Below are positions 45,140 through 55,347 of a DNA stretch of 64,000 nt, piece by piece. Within the stretch, counting starts at the first letter, position 1, and each line of letters starts with the position of its first letter. Source of the DNA: Ancylomarina sp. DW003 (GTDB taxonomy: Bacteria > Bacteroidota > Bacteroidia > Bacteroidales > Marinifilaceae); NCBI RefSeq assembly GCF_029029505.1, contig NZ_JAKJSD010000001.1, forward strand, positions 496,001 through 560,000, in the 5' to 3' direction. Position numbers and translations under genes: made by a program. The notes under the pieces were generated by a model. That model searched no databases. It was not told the origin of the DNA and was given only the letters and a program-made list of their open reading frames with translations.

Positions 45140-45518
45140 CTACTTAATTCTGATTTCCTTTGCTATACCTGACAATTTTTCATTTTTAACGGCCTGCATT
45201 GAAGCAATAGGATTAACTGCCGATATCTCAACTTTTTCCTTTTCCTGGACAATTATATTACACGGAAGCATAACACCTATTTTGTTTTCTGTTTTTAATG
45301 CCTGGTAAGCAAAGGAAGGGTTGCAAGCACCTAAAATTCTATAAATATCGAAATTAAACATCCAATTTCTCTTTTAATGTGGCCTGTACATCAATTTCAG
45401 TTAAGATGCCAAAACCTTCTTTTTTGAGTTCAGCAGTCACTGTTTCGAAGGCTTCATCGAAAGTTACATTTTCAAGTGTTTTGCTAAAATAGTAGTTCGT
45501 TATTTTGTGTTTAAGCAT
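45140..45518 (-). pseudogene. DUF302 gene with a frameshift
   Basis: From the ATG at 45518 the frame reads MLKHKITNYYFSKTLENVTF and runs to EKLDV followed by TAA at 45356-45354. The rest of the domain (DIYRILGACNPSFAYQALK, ending EIRIK) is in another frame. Removing one T from the TTT at the junction joins the two into a normal DUF302 domain of about 125 residues. Either a real mutation or a sequencing error in a T run. DUF302 genes often accompany metal or sulfur functions. It is the last gene of the leftward zinc block. Confidence 0.7.
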
Positions 45519-45557
45519 TCGAAAATTTACATGAAAAACAAATATGAGCAGCAGAAC

Positions 45558-47696
45558 TTACCGCCCTTTTAGAACGCGTGTAGCATTTAATATCGCGATC
45601 AACGCTACCCCCATATCTCCGAATACCGCTTCCCACATGGTGGCAATTCCGAATACACCCAGGACGATAAAGGCAAGCTTAACCCCCAATGCAAAGATGA
45701 TGTTCTGCCAAACAATTTTTCTGGTCCTGGTGGCTACATCTATTGCAGTAACAACTTTTGAAGGAGAGTCCGTCATTAAAACAACATCGGCGGTTTCAAT
45801 TGCAGCATCAGAACCGAGGGCACCCATGGCAATTCCTACATCAGAACGAGTAAGTACAGGGGCATCGTTTATCCCATCGCCTACAAAAGCAACTTTGCTG
45901 TCCTTCTTCAACATTCTTTCAATGTGTTCAACCTTATCTTCAGGAAGTAGTTCGGCATAATATTCTCTAATCCCCAACTTGCTAGCAAAAATTCCAGCTG
46001 CGTATTTATTATCTCCGGTGAGCATAACCGTATCTATTTTCATTTTATTTAATCGTGTAATGGCTTCCAGGGCATCGGTTTTCAAGCTGTCGGATATAAG
46101 GATATAACCAGCATATTTTCTGTCGATAACAATATGAACAACGGTACCTCCCACTTCGCAAATATCATGTTCAATATTTTCTTTGTGAAGAAGCTTGTCA
46201 TTTCCAACAAATATTTCTTTATTGTCTATGTATGCTTTTACTCCGTACCCTGATATTTCTTCCACTTTCCCAATTCTCGAGATGTTAAATTCCTGGTTAT
46301 AAGATTCGAATATGGATTTAGCTATTGGGTGATTTGAATTGTATTCAGCATAGGCTGCATATTCTAGTATTGTTTCTTCATCGAAACCGTTTGAAGGAGA
46401 TATGCTTGCAACCTTGAATTCGCCTTTGGTTAATGTTCCTGTTTTATCAAACACCACCGTTTTCACTTGCGTTAGTGCATCCAGAAAGTTGGACCCTTTC
46501 ACTAAAACACCCCTTCGGGAAGCCCCACCAATACCACCAAAGTAACCAAGCGGAATACTGATTACAAGTGCACAGGGACAAGAAATAACTAATACCACCA
46601 ATGCCCTGTATATCCAATCACTATAAGTTGCTCCACTTATTAAAAGAGGAGGTACAACAGCAAGCAGAAAGGCACAAATCACAATTACCGGGGTGTAGTA
46701 TTTAGCAAATGTAGTAATAAACTTTTCGGTCTCCGCCTTCTTGGAAGTTGCATTTTCAACCATCTCAAGAATTTTAGAGATGGAAGATTCCCCGAAAGGT
46801 CTTGAAACTTTTACGGTAATTAATCCGGATTGATTGATCATGCCCGCTAATACTTCATCGTTTAGTTTTACTTTTCGTGGGACACTTTCTCCGGTAAGTG
46901 CTGAAGTATCAACAAAGGAATCTCCTTCGACTACAAATCCGTCCAATGGAATTTTCTCACCCGCTTTTACAATTATAAGGGTAGCAACTTTCACATTTTC
47001 CGGAGATACCTTTTTGATGTCTCCATTTAATTTAAGATTCGCGAAATCCGGTTTTATTTCAAGAAGGGATTTTATTGATCTTCGGGACCGATTCACCGCA
47101 ATGTCCTGAAACAATTCACCCACCACATAAAACAGCATGACGGCCACAGCTTCAGGCATTTCATCTATAGCAAAAGCACCTAGGGTTGCAATAGTCATTA
47201 AAAAATGCTCGTTAAAAACCTGTCCTCTGAGGATATTTTTCACAGCTAATGCAATAACTTTCCACCCCACAATCAAATAAGCTGTTACGAATATGAGATA
47301 CTCCACAATTTGGTAAGGAGTATTGTGTATTTCTTCCTCAAATAACAGCCCTACAAACAGCAGAAGAATACCTGAAACCGCTTTAATTATAGCCCATTTG
47401 TTTTCTGAAAGCTCGCTTGTTGAAACAACTTTTATCTCATTATCGTTTTCCCTGATTTCGACTTCTGGCTCAATCTCTTTAATTTTACTTTTAACTTTTT
47501 CAAGATTGTTTGTATCTATTGTCAGGGAAGAGTTGACAAAATTGATATTCACAAAATTTACTTCCTCCAGGTTTGCTAGGTTGCGTTCTATTTTCGCAGC
47601 ACAAGAAGCACAATCAAGGTTTTCTAATATATATTTTTTCACGTGATTATTATTTTCTTTTAGTTGTACATGGAATTCGCAAGAAATTTTAACCAT
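45558..47696 (-). CDS. cadA: CadA/ZntA-type Zn/Cd/Pb P1B-ATPase
   Basis: 712 residues. An N-terminal HMA domain with LENLDCASCAAKIE is followed by membrane helices, the actuator ALTGESVPRKV, the ion-site motif VISCPCALVISIPLG, DKTGTLTKGEF, the HP motif NSNHPIAKS and [16 protein letters not shown] with an aspartate-bearing last helix region marks the Zn/Cd/Pb group rather than copper. It exports divalent soft metals from the cytoplasm to the periplasm, where the CzcCBA pump upstream can take over. Its gene is 140 bp after the PII-like gene. Confidence 0.93.
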   Translation of the reverse strand: MVKISCEFHVQLKENNNHVKKYILENLDCASCAAKIERNLANLEEVNFVNINFVNSSLTIDTNNLEKVKSKIKEIEPEVEIRENDNEIKVVSTSELSENKWAIIKAVSGILLLFVGLLFEEEIHNTPYQIVEYLIFVTAYLIVGWKVIALAVKNILRGQVFNEHFLMTIATLGAFAIDEMPEAVAVMLFYVVGELFQDIAVNRSRRSIKSLLEIKPDFANLKLNGDIKKVSPENVKVATLIIVKAGEKIPLDGFVVEGDSFVDTSALTGESVPRKVKLNDEVLAGMINQSGLITVKVSRPFGESSISKILEMVENATSKKAETEKFITTFAKYYTPVIVICAFLLAVVPPLLISGATYSDWIYRALVVLVISCPCALVISIPLGYFGGIGGASRRGVLVKGSNFLDALTQVKTVVFDKTGTLTKGEFKVASISPSNGFDEETILEYAAYAEYNSNHPIAKSIFESYNQEFNISRIGKVEEISGYGVKAYIDNKEIFVGNDKLLHKENIEHDICEVGGTVVHIVIDRKYAGYILISDSLKTDALEAITRLNKMKIDTVMLTGDNKYAAGIFASKLGIREYYAELLPEDKVEHIERMLKKDSKVAFVGDGINDAPVLTRSDVGIAMGALGSDAAIETADVVLMTDSPSKVVTAIDVATRTRKIVWQNIIFALGVKLAFIVLGVFGIATMWEAVFGDMGVALIAILNATRVLKGR

Positions 47697-47836
47697 TATC
47701 CTGTGTGTTATTTTATAGATTAAAATTTACATGCTCGTTTCATATCTTCTTTATCCAATATTTACCATAAGAAATACTACATGTAAGGCAGCAGATTGCA
47801 ATGCGTTGCTAAACCTGCTGTCTTTTGGATGGTATT

Positions 47837-48163
47837 TTATATTGTTTGAAATCCTGTTTTAACACGGAATACACTTTCAACATTAGACACATATATTAAT
47901 CCGTCTCCTGAATTGAGCGTTTTACCGTATTTTGAAATAATAGAAACAACATTTTCCACATTGTCATCATAGACTACTATTTCAATTTTAGCAATGGGAC
48001 TATCAGTAACGGAAAACTTTTGGGATACAAATGCGTTTTCGTCTTGAAATTTCCCTGTTCCTTCAGCTGAAGAAATGGTTATATTTTCAAACCCGGCTTC
48101 TTTCAAATGATGTAAAATATCATTCACCTTGTTGGGACGTATAAATGCTTTTATTTCTTTCAT
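47837..48163 (-). CDS. PII-like protein of the metal-efflux type
   Basis: 108 residues with the ferredoxin-like PII fold: MKEIKAFIRPNKVNDILHHL, then FENITISSAEGTG, and VVYDDNVENVVSIISKYG. The nitrogen-regulatory T-loop uridylylation motif is absent. Such PII-NG proteins occur next to CzcA/CusA-type pumps and are thought to modulate them. It sits 23 bp after the adaptor gene, in the same leftward operon. Ligand and target are unknown. Confidence 0.75.
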   Translation of the reverse strand: MKEIKAFIRPNKVNDILHHLKEAGFENITISSAEGTGKFQDENAFVSQKFSVTDSPIAKIEIVVYDDNVENVVSIISKYGKTLNSGDGLIYVSNVESVFRVKTGFQTI

Positions 48164-48186
48164 AATTTTTGTTTTAGATTTAGTAA

Positions 48187-49422
48187 TTAATCATCATCGC
48201 CAGCTTCACCTTTTTTCAAATCAGACAACAAATAATATGCAGCATTCATTACTATTTGTGTATTCTCAGGTAAAGAGTCAAGTAATTTCACTTCTGTATA
48301 ACCAGCATCAGTCTGTCCTGTAACAACTTCAACCATCTTAAAAGCCATAGCATCTTCACCTATTTCAATTTCTTCTTCACCTTCTTCTTCATTACTTTCA
48401 TTCTCTTCCATTTCTTCTTTATATTCTTCCAATGCTTCTTGGTCTAAAACGAATATAAACGATTTTGTACCCTCCGTTACAATAGCATTGTCCGGAAGGG
48501 CTTGCGTATAATTCTTGTCAGTGTGAATATGTCCTGATATATACATTCCCGGAATTAATCCTGTTTGCATATTATCTAAAGAAGCATGAATATGTACTGC
48601 TCTTGAATTGGCTTCAAATTCTTTTCCAATGGCAAATATCTTTGCACTGAGTTCTTCTCCCGGCTTGTTAGATACAGTAAAATCAACTATTTGCCCCTCT
48701 TTAATACGATGTACATCATTTTCAAACACTAAAAAATCTGCATGAATATGGCTATTATCAACCACCTCCATTAGCTTATCTTTTGAATCAACGTAGGTTC
48801 CAACATTTATATTTATTTCATTTACATATCCATTAATAGGAGAAATAATTCTGATGGTATTTGAAATTGAACCATTCTTAACATTTTTTGGTGAAAGATT
48901 TAAAAGCAGAAGACGTGATTTTAAACCCTCATATCGGGATTTAGCTGTATTGAATTCTGACTTTACTTGCTGATAATCTTTACCTGCTCCAACGTTATTC
49001 TCAAATAATTCTTTTTGACGGTTATGCTCCTTTTCAAGAAATTCAAGTTTATTGGCTATTTCTGAAAATTTTTCTTGTAACGAGATATAATCCGGATGTT
49101 CAAGGACTGCCAACACCTGACCTTTCTTTACTTTATCACCATGAAAAACTCGTATTTCCTTTACATTACCTCCAATAATAGCAGTAATATCTGCAATACT
49201 TGAAGGTGGAACTTCCAATTCTCCATTGGTTTTTACTAAGGTTGTGAGGTTACGTTGTTGGAATGTCCCTAATTCTAATTTCAAAGCTTCCTGTTGTTTC
49301 TCGTTTAGAATAACTAATCCCTCCGGACCATGTTCTTCTTCTTCATGTTCACTTCTATTCTGAACGTTGCAAGAAACTAATGTTGCGAATGCTATGAGTG
49401 CTATAAATATTTTTGATTTCAT
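48187..49422 (-). CDS. czcB: CzcB-type periplasmic adaptor lipoprotein
   Basis: A lipobox (TLVSCNVQN) indicates lipid anchoring. The His/Glu-rich start (RSEHEEEEHGPEG) precedes adaptor domains: lipoyl-like halves (IIGGNVKEIRVFHGDKVKKG), a coiled-coil hairpin (about 120-175) and a beta-barrel. A very acidic insert (EEYKEEMEENESNEEEGEEE) lies near residue 345 and may bind divalent metals. It is 17 bp downstream of the pump gene, so pump and adaptor are co-translated. Confidence 0.88.
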   Translation of the reverse strand: MKSKIFIALIAFATLVSCNVQNRSEHEEEEHGPEGLVILNEKQQEALKLELGTFQQRNLTTLVKTNGELEVPPSSIADITAIIGGNVKEIRVFHGDKVKKGQVLAVLEHPDYISLQEKFSEIANKLEFLEKEHNRQKELFENNVGAGKDYQQVKSEFNTAKSRYEGLKSRLLLLNLSPKNVKNGSISNTIRIISPINGYVNEININVGTYVDSKDKLMEVVDNSHIHADFLVFENDVHRIKEGQIVDFTVSNKPGEELSAKIFAIGKEFEANSRAVHIHASLDNMQTGLIPGMYISGHIHTDKNYTQALPDNAIVTEGTKSFIFVLDQEALEEYKEEMEENESNEEEGEEEIEIGEDAMAFKMVEVVTGQTDAGYTEVKLLDSLPENTQIVMNAAYYLLSDLKKGEAGDDD

Positions 49423-49439
49423 TTTTCTATCTTTTTTAA

Positions 49440-52400
49440 TTATTGACCAGATATATATTCTAATTGCTCTTTTATATTATGATACTCTGACAGATTAAAT
49501 AAATACTCCTGTTTAGTTTTGATAGCTAGCTCCACATTTTGAATAAACTGGATGTAATCAAGACTACCCAATTTGTATCCTAAATTAGCTGCTTCAATTT
49601 GTTCCTCTGCCAAAGGAAGAGCCTCATTGTTATAATACTCCAAAACCTCAAGCATTGTTTGGTATCGACTATACAGCTCCTTGAAAGTGGCGTCAAATTT
49701 TAGCTGTTTTTGCTTATAACTCTGACCTGCAATTTCATAATTTAACTTGGCCGCTTTAGTTTTTCCTGATTGGGAGAAAAACAATAAGGGAATTGAAATA
49801 CCAGCTTCCCATGCATAAAAACCCGACTGACCATCAACTGTCTGTTTCGTGTATCCCAAATCAAGTTTCGGCAGGAAGTTAGAACGTTCAGCTTTCCATA
49901 AAGCATTTGAAACATCCACTTGTTTTTGATAGAAAACTAACAAGGGAGAGTTATTAATAGAATCCATTGAAGGAACTGATTTAAACTCATTTTCATCCTT
50001 TGTGCCATGTTCATTTAAATCAATTTCTTCCGGAAACATTAGATATTGGTTTAAAACCATTAATGATGCTCCGTATTTACTTTTAGCTTGTTTTAGGTTT
50101 ACAACAAGTTCCTGGTATTTGGCTGATGCTGACAAAAATTCAACTTTGGAAGTTTGCTGTGTTTTAAAGCGTAGTTCCGCAGCTTTCAAAAAATTAGCAT
50201 AAATGCTGTTGAGTTGAAGAAATAACTGCCATTGTTTTTTAGCTGCATAAGCCTTATACCAAGCAATACTTACATCTCTTATTAATGCCTTTTCAGTTAA
50301 TTCTAATTTTGAAATTGCTAACTCTGTATTGGCGTTATTCAATTTATTTTTTGCTGGAATACCAAATATATCTATGTCAGATTGTACAATTCCTAACTGA
50401 TTTTGGACACCTGCAGAACCGTTCCCCACTTCCTCTTTTCCTGTGTATATTGAGGTACTACCAAAATCGTAAGAAGTGGCTTTTAAAGCTTTTTGCTTAT
50501 CAACTTGGAGAGATGCTGCCTTTAAAGATGGGTAATTTTCTTTTGCCCTGTCAATGGCCTGCTGTAATGATATTGAGTTTACATTCTGTGCCTTTGAAGT
50601 ATTTGTAATTCCTAAGCCAACAAAAACAAATAAAAGAGTTATAACGGCAGTATTTAATTTAGGAGCTTTCATCTTCCTTTTTCCTGATTCAACAATGTTA
50701 TATAAAACAGGTAGAACAACCAGTGTTAATAGGGTTGAAGTTAACATGCCGCCAATAACAACAGTTGCGAGTGGTCGTTGTACTTCAGCTCCTGCTGATG
50801 CAGATATTGCCATAGGTAAAAAACCGAGTATATCGGTAGAAGCAGTTAACAAAATAGGACGAATACGGCGAATAGAGCCTTTTGTAATTATTTCAGCTAA
50901 ACTGAATTTACCTTCGGCTTTCATTTCGTTAAATCCACTGACAAGTACCAGTCCATTTAACACAGCAACACCAAATAGTACAATAAACCCAACTCCAGCA
51001 GAGATACTAAATGGCATTCCACGTAAATAAAGGGATATAATACCTCCTACAGCAGCAAACGGTACTGCTATATAAATCATAAGCGTTTGTTTTAGTGATT
51101 TTACGGCAAAAAACACTAACATAAAAATAAGGGCTAATGCCAGAGGTACGACTAAAGCAAGTCGTTTACTCGCTCTTTCAAGGTTTTCAAATGCTCCACC
51201 ATATCTGATATAATACCCTGATGGAAGTACTAGTTTTTCATCTAATGTTTGTTGAATTTCTTCAACCAAAGATTTTACATCTCTGCCTTCAACGTTTATA
51301 CCAACATAAGTCCTTCTGTTGGTATTGTCCCTACCAATTTGCATCGGACCTGGTTGATAGCTTATGTCAGCTACTTCTTTAAAGGGTATTTGATTACCAT
51401 CGGGCAGGTTGACATATAAATTTTTAATATCTTCAATACTTCTGCGGTGTTCTTTATCCAGGCGAACTACCAAATCGAACATTCGTTCCCCTTCATAAAT
51501 TTCTCCTGCAATTCCACCGCTAAATGCTGTTTCAACAATGGTATTTAACTCATTTATATTTAATCCGTAACGTCCTAACTTATTTCTGTTATAGTTAATT
51601 GTAATTTGAGGTAATCCTTTAGTTGCTTCGGCTTTCACCCCTGCAACTCCATCAATACCAGAAATAAGACCTTTTATTTCTTCGGCTTTTTCCGATAAAA
51701 CATCCAGGTCAGCACCATAAAGTTTTACAGCAACATCTTCTCGAATTCCTGTTAGTAATTCGTTAAATCGCATTTCAATGGGTTGAGTAAAACCATAATT
51801 AATTCCCGGTAATTCCCTTACCTTTTCTTCAACCTGTTCTATTAATTCTTGCTTAGAATCAGCCTTTGTCCATTCATCTTTTGGATTTAGAATCACAAAA
51901 ATATCTGCAATATCTAATGGCATGGGATCCATCGGTAAATCAGCAACACCAATACGGGACTGAATTGATTCAACTTCATCGGGAAAGTTTTCAAGAACTA
52001 TTTGTTCGAGACGGGTTGAAGCTTTTTGAACCTCAGAAAGTGATGTGCCGGGTTTTAAAAATGCCTGAAAAGCAAAATCACCTTCATCAAGTTGGGGTGT
52101 AAATTCAGCTCCTAGCCTTGAGAAGATGAACCAACCGGATATTAATAAAACGATGGCTGCAATAAGCACAAGTTTTGTTTTCTTTAAAGCCCAATGGATA
52201 GCAGGTTCATATATACTTTCTAATTTACCGATTACCTTATCTCCCCATGTCTTCTTGTTAGTTTTTGGGGGCTGAAGGAATATGGATGCCATCATTGGAA
52301 TATATGTTAGACAAAGCAAGACGACACCTAAAATTGCAAATCCAAAAGTCATAGCCATTGGAATAAACATTTTTCCTTCAACGCCTTGAAGAGCTAAAAC

Positions 52401-53786
52401 AGGTATAAAAACGATGAGAATTATTAACTGACCAAAAAAGGCAGAATTCATCATCTTACTTGCTGATTTATATGCTATTTCATCTCTCTTGACCTTGTTT
52501 AATCTTGTGCCTATAAGCTCGTTTTTATGAAGATAAAAAATCACACTTTCTACAATAATTACAGCTCCATCTATAAGTATACCAAAGTCAATAGCCCCTA
52601 AACTCATAAGATTAGCCCATACTCCAAATTGATGCATCATAATAAATGAAAACAGCATGGCTAATGGGATAGTAGAAGCTACAATTAGTCCTCCACGTAG
52701 GTTTCCTAAGAAAATTACAAGGACAAATATTACGATTAACGCTCCAATAGAAAGGTTTTCGGCAACTGTAGATGTGGTACTTTTAATAAGTTTACTCCTA
52801 TCAAGAAATGACTTAATTTCTATACCTTCCGGTAAAGACTTTTGAATTAAAGCCATTCTCGTCTTTACATCTTTGATAACATCGTTTGAATTAGCGCCTT
52901 TTAACATCATGACAATACCACCAACAGCATCGCCCTTACCATTTTGAGTAAAAGCACCATAACGCACAAAACTGCCAAACTTTACATCGGCTACATCCCT
53001 GATAAAAACTGGCTTACCATCTTTATTGATAACAAACGTATTCTTTATATCATCCAAAGAGCGCATCAATCCCTCACCCCGAATGAAATTAGCCTGGAAG
53101 TTCTTCTCAATATAAGCCCCGCCTGTATTTTGATTATTTGTCTCTAAGGCATCAAATACATCTGCCATGGTTATTCCCATGCTTCTTAGTTTATCAGGGT
53201 TAACTGAAACTTCATATTGTTTGCCTTTGCCACCAAAAGAGTTTACCTCGACAACACCAGGAACCATAGCCATTTGACGTTTAACAATCCATTCCTGCAT
53301 GGTCCGTAGCTCCATATCGTCATACATCTTTTCATAACCGGGCTGAACCTCAAGTGTGTACTGATAAATTTCACCTAAACCTGTACTGATAGGAGCCATA
53401 AATGGTTCAGCAAAACCTTCCGGTATTTTTTCTTTTATTTCGGATAAAGCTTCACTTACTAATTGCCGTGGCAGGTAAGTACCCATTTTATCTTCAAAAA
53501 CGATTGTAACTACCGAAAGTCCAAATCTTGAAACAGACCTTATTTCTTCAACTCCTGGAAGGTTGGCAACTCCAAGTTCGACCTGATAGGTTACAAATTG
53601 CTCAATGTCTTCCGTTCCCAAGTTAGGGGCTGTAGTTATTACTAGTACCTGATTGTTTGTAATATCAGGTACAGCATCAAGTGGCACTTTGTTCATAGAG
53701 TATATACCCCCTATAATCAGACCGATTATCATCAGTCCGACTAGTGCCTTGTTTTTAATTGAAAAAGATATAATTCTGTTTATCAT
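49440..53786 (-). CDS. czcA: CzcA-type RND pump fused to a CzcC-type outer-membrane factor
   Basis: 1448 residues. Residues 1 to about 1040 are a CzcA pump, with VPLDAVPDITNNQV and the proton-relay motif GAIDFGILIDGAVIIVES characteristic of Zn/Co/Cd exporters. After a linker (KRKMKAPKLN) comes a hydrophobic, signal-like segment (VITLLFVFVGLGITNTSKAQ) and then an OEP/TolC-like domain of about 390 residues (LQQAIDRAKENYPSLKAASL and on). The fusion is frequent in Bacteroidetes. The internal signal-like segment suggests cleavage may release the duct. Confidence 0.9.
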   Translation of the reverse strand: MINRIISFSIKNKALVGLMIIGLIIGGIYSMNKVPLDAVPDITNNQVLVITTAPNLGTEDIEQFVTYQVELGVANLPGVEEIRSVSRFGLSVVTIVFEDKMGTYLPRQLVSEALSEIKEKIPEGFAEPFMAPISTGLGEIYQYTLEVQPGYEKMYDDMELRTMQEWIVKRQMAMVPGVVEVNSFGGKGKQYEVSVNPDKLRSMGITMADVFDALETNNQNTGGAYIEKNFQANFIRGEGLMRSLDDIKNTFVINKDGKPVFIRDVADVKFGSFVRYGAFTQNGKGDAVGGIVMMLKGANSNDVIKDVKTRMALIQKSLPEGIEIKSFLDRSKLIKSTTSTVAENLSIGALIVIFVLVIFLGNLRGGLIVASTIPLAMLFSFIMMHQFGVWANLMSLGAIDFGILIDGAVIIVESVIFYLHKNELIGTRLNKVKRDEIAYKSASKMMNSAFFGQLIILIVFIPVLALQGVEGKMFIPMAMTFGFAILGVVLLCLTYIPMMASIFLQPPKTNKKTWGDKVIGKLESIYEPAIHWALKKTKLVLIAAIVLLISGWFIFSRLGAEFTPQLDEGDFAFQAFLKPGTSLSEVQKASTRLEQIVLENFPDEVESIQSRIGVADLPMDPMPLDIADIFVILNPKDEWTKADSKQELIEQVEEKVRELPGINYGFTQPIEMRFNELLTGIREDVAVKLYGADLDVLSEKAEEIKGLISGIDGVAGVKAEATKGLPQITINYNRNKLGRYGLNINELNTIVETAFSGGIAGEIYEGERMFDLVVRLDKEHRRSIEDIKNLYVNLPDGNQIPFKEVADISYQPGPMQIGRDNTNRRTYVGINVEGRDVKSLVEEIQQTLDEKLVLPSGYYIRYGGAFENLERASKRLALVVPLALALIFMLVFFAVKSLKQTLMIYIAVPFAAVGGIISLYLRGMPFSISAGVGFIVLFGVAVLNGLVLVSGFNEMKAEGKFSLAEIITKGSIRRIRPILLTASTDILGFLPMAISASAGAEVQRPLATVVIGGMLTSTLLTLVVLPVLYNIVESGKRKMKAPKLNTAVITLLFVFVGLGITNTSKAQNVNSISLQQAIDRAKENYPSLKAASLQVDKQKALKATSYDFGSTSIYTGKEEVGNGSAGVQNQLGIVQSDIDIFGIPAKNKLNNANTELAISKLELTEKALIRDVSIAWYKAYAAKKQWQLFLQLNSIYANFLKAAELRFKTQQTSKVEFLSASAKYQELVVNLKQAKSKYGASLMVLNQYLMFPEEIDLNEHGTKDENEFKSVPSMDSINNSPLLVFYQKQVDVSNALWKAERSNFLPKLDLGYTKQTVDGQSGFYAWEAGISIPLLFFSQSGKTKAAKLNYEIAGQSYKQKQLKFDATFKELYSRYQTMLEVLEYYNNEALPLAEEQIEAANLGYKLGSLDYIQFIQNVELAIKTKQEYLFNLSEYHNIKEQLEYISGQ

Positions 53787-53819
53787 TTCATATTTGTTTT
53801 ACATGTTATTAACCTGATT

Positions 53820-54140
53820 TTATTTACTTGCTTTTACTGCATAATAATTTTTGAAGTTTTTTATGTTTTCAAAATAGACCAACACAGGTTGATTCTTCTC
53901 TTTCAAGCCAATTATGGCATCGGATTTACTGATGGTTTTACCGGAAAAAGCATCTGTAACAAAAGCAATTTCCCGAAAGTTGTTGATTAGATGTTGATGG
54001 CACCTTGAGCCACAGATATAGAATACTCCGTTGTCATGCATAACTTTTGAACTTTCGTGATACTGCAAACGATCATTGCACATACAAACCTGCTCATTAG
54101 GAAACTGTCCTGCCGTACAATGCGAATTTTCGGTAGGCAT
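53820..54140 (-). CDS. TRASH-like cysteine-rich protein (copy 2)
   Basis: 106 residues with HCTAGQFPNEQVCMCNDRL and FYICGSRCHQHL as metal-ligand clusters, then DAFSGKTISKSDAII, which aligns with the copper-block protein at 41888-42352. Unlike that one it has no membrane helix or evident signal. It lies 33 bp upstream of the pump gene in the same operon, so it probably delivers or senses Zn, Co or Cd ions. Confidence 0.55.
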   Translation of the reverse strand: MPTENSHCTAGQFPNEQVCMCNDRLQYHESSKVMHDNGVFYICGSRCHQHLINNFREIAFVTDAFSGKTISKSDAIIGLKEKNQPVLVYFENIKNFKNYYAVKASK

Positions 54141-54310
54141 ATTTGGTATCGCACCAATAAGTGAAAAAAAACAGAATTTAGATTAGAGTTAGAAAAAGCA
54201 AACTAAAACTGATCAACATCGTTCTATTGAATCTTTGGTTTTCAACGATTTGCTTTTACCTTAATTGTTTTTTACTTAACCTCCTTGCAGCCATGGTACC
54301 AAACAATTAT
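54141..54310. other. Short gap in the zinc operon
   Basis: 170 bp with no gene. AT-rich with no hairpin strong enough to call a terminator. Confidence 0.3.
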
Positions 54311-55261
54311 TTATGAGTCGATAATCTTTTGGTATTTCTTAAAATGAAAACCAAACAGGAATTCCAACTTTTTTTTGTGCTGATGAAATGTGCAAGTGTA
54401 TTCACAGAGCTTTGAATAATAGGTGCAGTTCCTAAGGACCAACAAAGGTTCATTTCTAGCGCAATCAAGAATAATGTGGTTAAATGATGGTTCCTCTGAA
54501 GAATCGTTAACCGTAATCATTAAATAGGCATATCGTCCATCTTTTTCGTGAATAGCCTGTAATATTTCTTTTTCACTTACTATTTTTACTTGTCCCTCGT
54601 AGAATTGCTGAAGGTATTCCTGGGAATAACCAGTTAAATTCTCAGATACCAACAAGGTTTTTCCTGAAATTGATTGGGAATTTGAATTTGCTTTTTTGGC
54701 ATACTGCCGGATGTTACTAAATTCCTCAGCTCCGCCAATAATACTTTGGATGGTATAAATAGCAAAGTGCAATTCAAGCTCAGACAATTCTTCACTGACT
54801 AACGGAATTGAAACGACCTCAATTTTGTTTCTGACGAGAGATAATTCGTAATGTGAATAGTCATAGTAAGAATTTCGCTTAGCACTCCTTCTGTAGAAGA
54901 ATCTATCAGGATGTTTCCTTAAAGCTAAGTACCAGATTTCTTCTCCTGCTTTACGCTTTCTTTCAATTTCTTCAGAACTTAGTTCTCCCGCTATTTTTTG
55001 AAGATACCAGTGGTGCTTCATGATTTTCCTAAACAGCATGTCGTCACCTTCTGTAAGAGCTTGGGCAGTATCAGTTTCATCCCATTCTATAAATGGTTCA
55101 TTGTGGTTAACAACGGATTCCTGTATGAGAACATATACAGGAGTATTTCCTGGATCAATTTTCTGTAAATGTTTCTTTTTTACATTGAATTGAGCATTGG
55201 TATTTCCAATCGAAATGAAAAATACCATTGCAATCGATAAAATTAATTTTATTGTTTTCAT
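54311..55261 (-). CDS. Exported protein of unknown function in the Zn-efflux operon
   Basis: A signal peptide (LILSIAMVFFISIGNTNAQ) follows the ATG at 55261, giving 316 residues; an upstream ATG adds ten. The mature protein is charged and helical, with LQKIAGELSSEEIERKRKAG and RKHPDRFFYRRSAKRNSYYD, and has three cysteines late in YSKLCEYTCTFHQHKKK, a plausible metal site. No family is recognised. Placement between DUF6660 and a TRASH-like protein suggests periplasmic metal handling. Confidence 0.55.
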   Translation of the reverse strand: MKTIKLILSIAMVFFISIGNTNAQFNVKKKHLQKIDPGNTPVYVLIQESVVNHNEPFIEWDETDTAQALTEGDDMLFRKIMKHHWYLQKIAGELSSEEIERKRKAGEEIWYLALRKHPDRFFYRRSAKRNSYYDYSHYELSLVRNKIEVVSIPLVSEELSELELHFAIYTIQSIIGGAEEFSNIRQYAKKANSNSQSISGKTLLVSENLTGYSQEYLQQFYEGQVKIVSEKEILQAIHEKDGRYAYLMITVNDSSEEPSFNHIILDCARNEPLLVLRNCTYYSKLCEYTCTFHQHKKKLEFLFGFHFKKYQKIIDS

Positions 55262-55347
55262 GGCATTCAGTTTTATTATATATAGATACAATTCGCTAAG
55301 ACACAGGGATTCACCCTATACCCACGGCACTGGAAAATAAAACTAAA

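Noticed and set aside
50554-51030. 158-codon frame antisense to the RND pump gene
   Set aside because: It lies wholly inside the czcA coding region on the other strand and shows no domain; long antisense frames are common over conserved pump genes.
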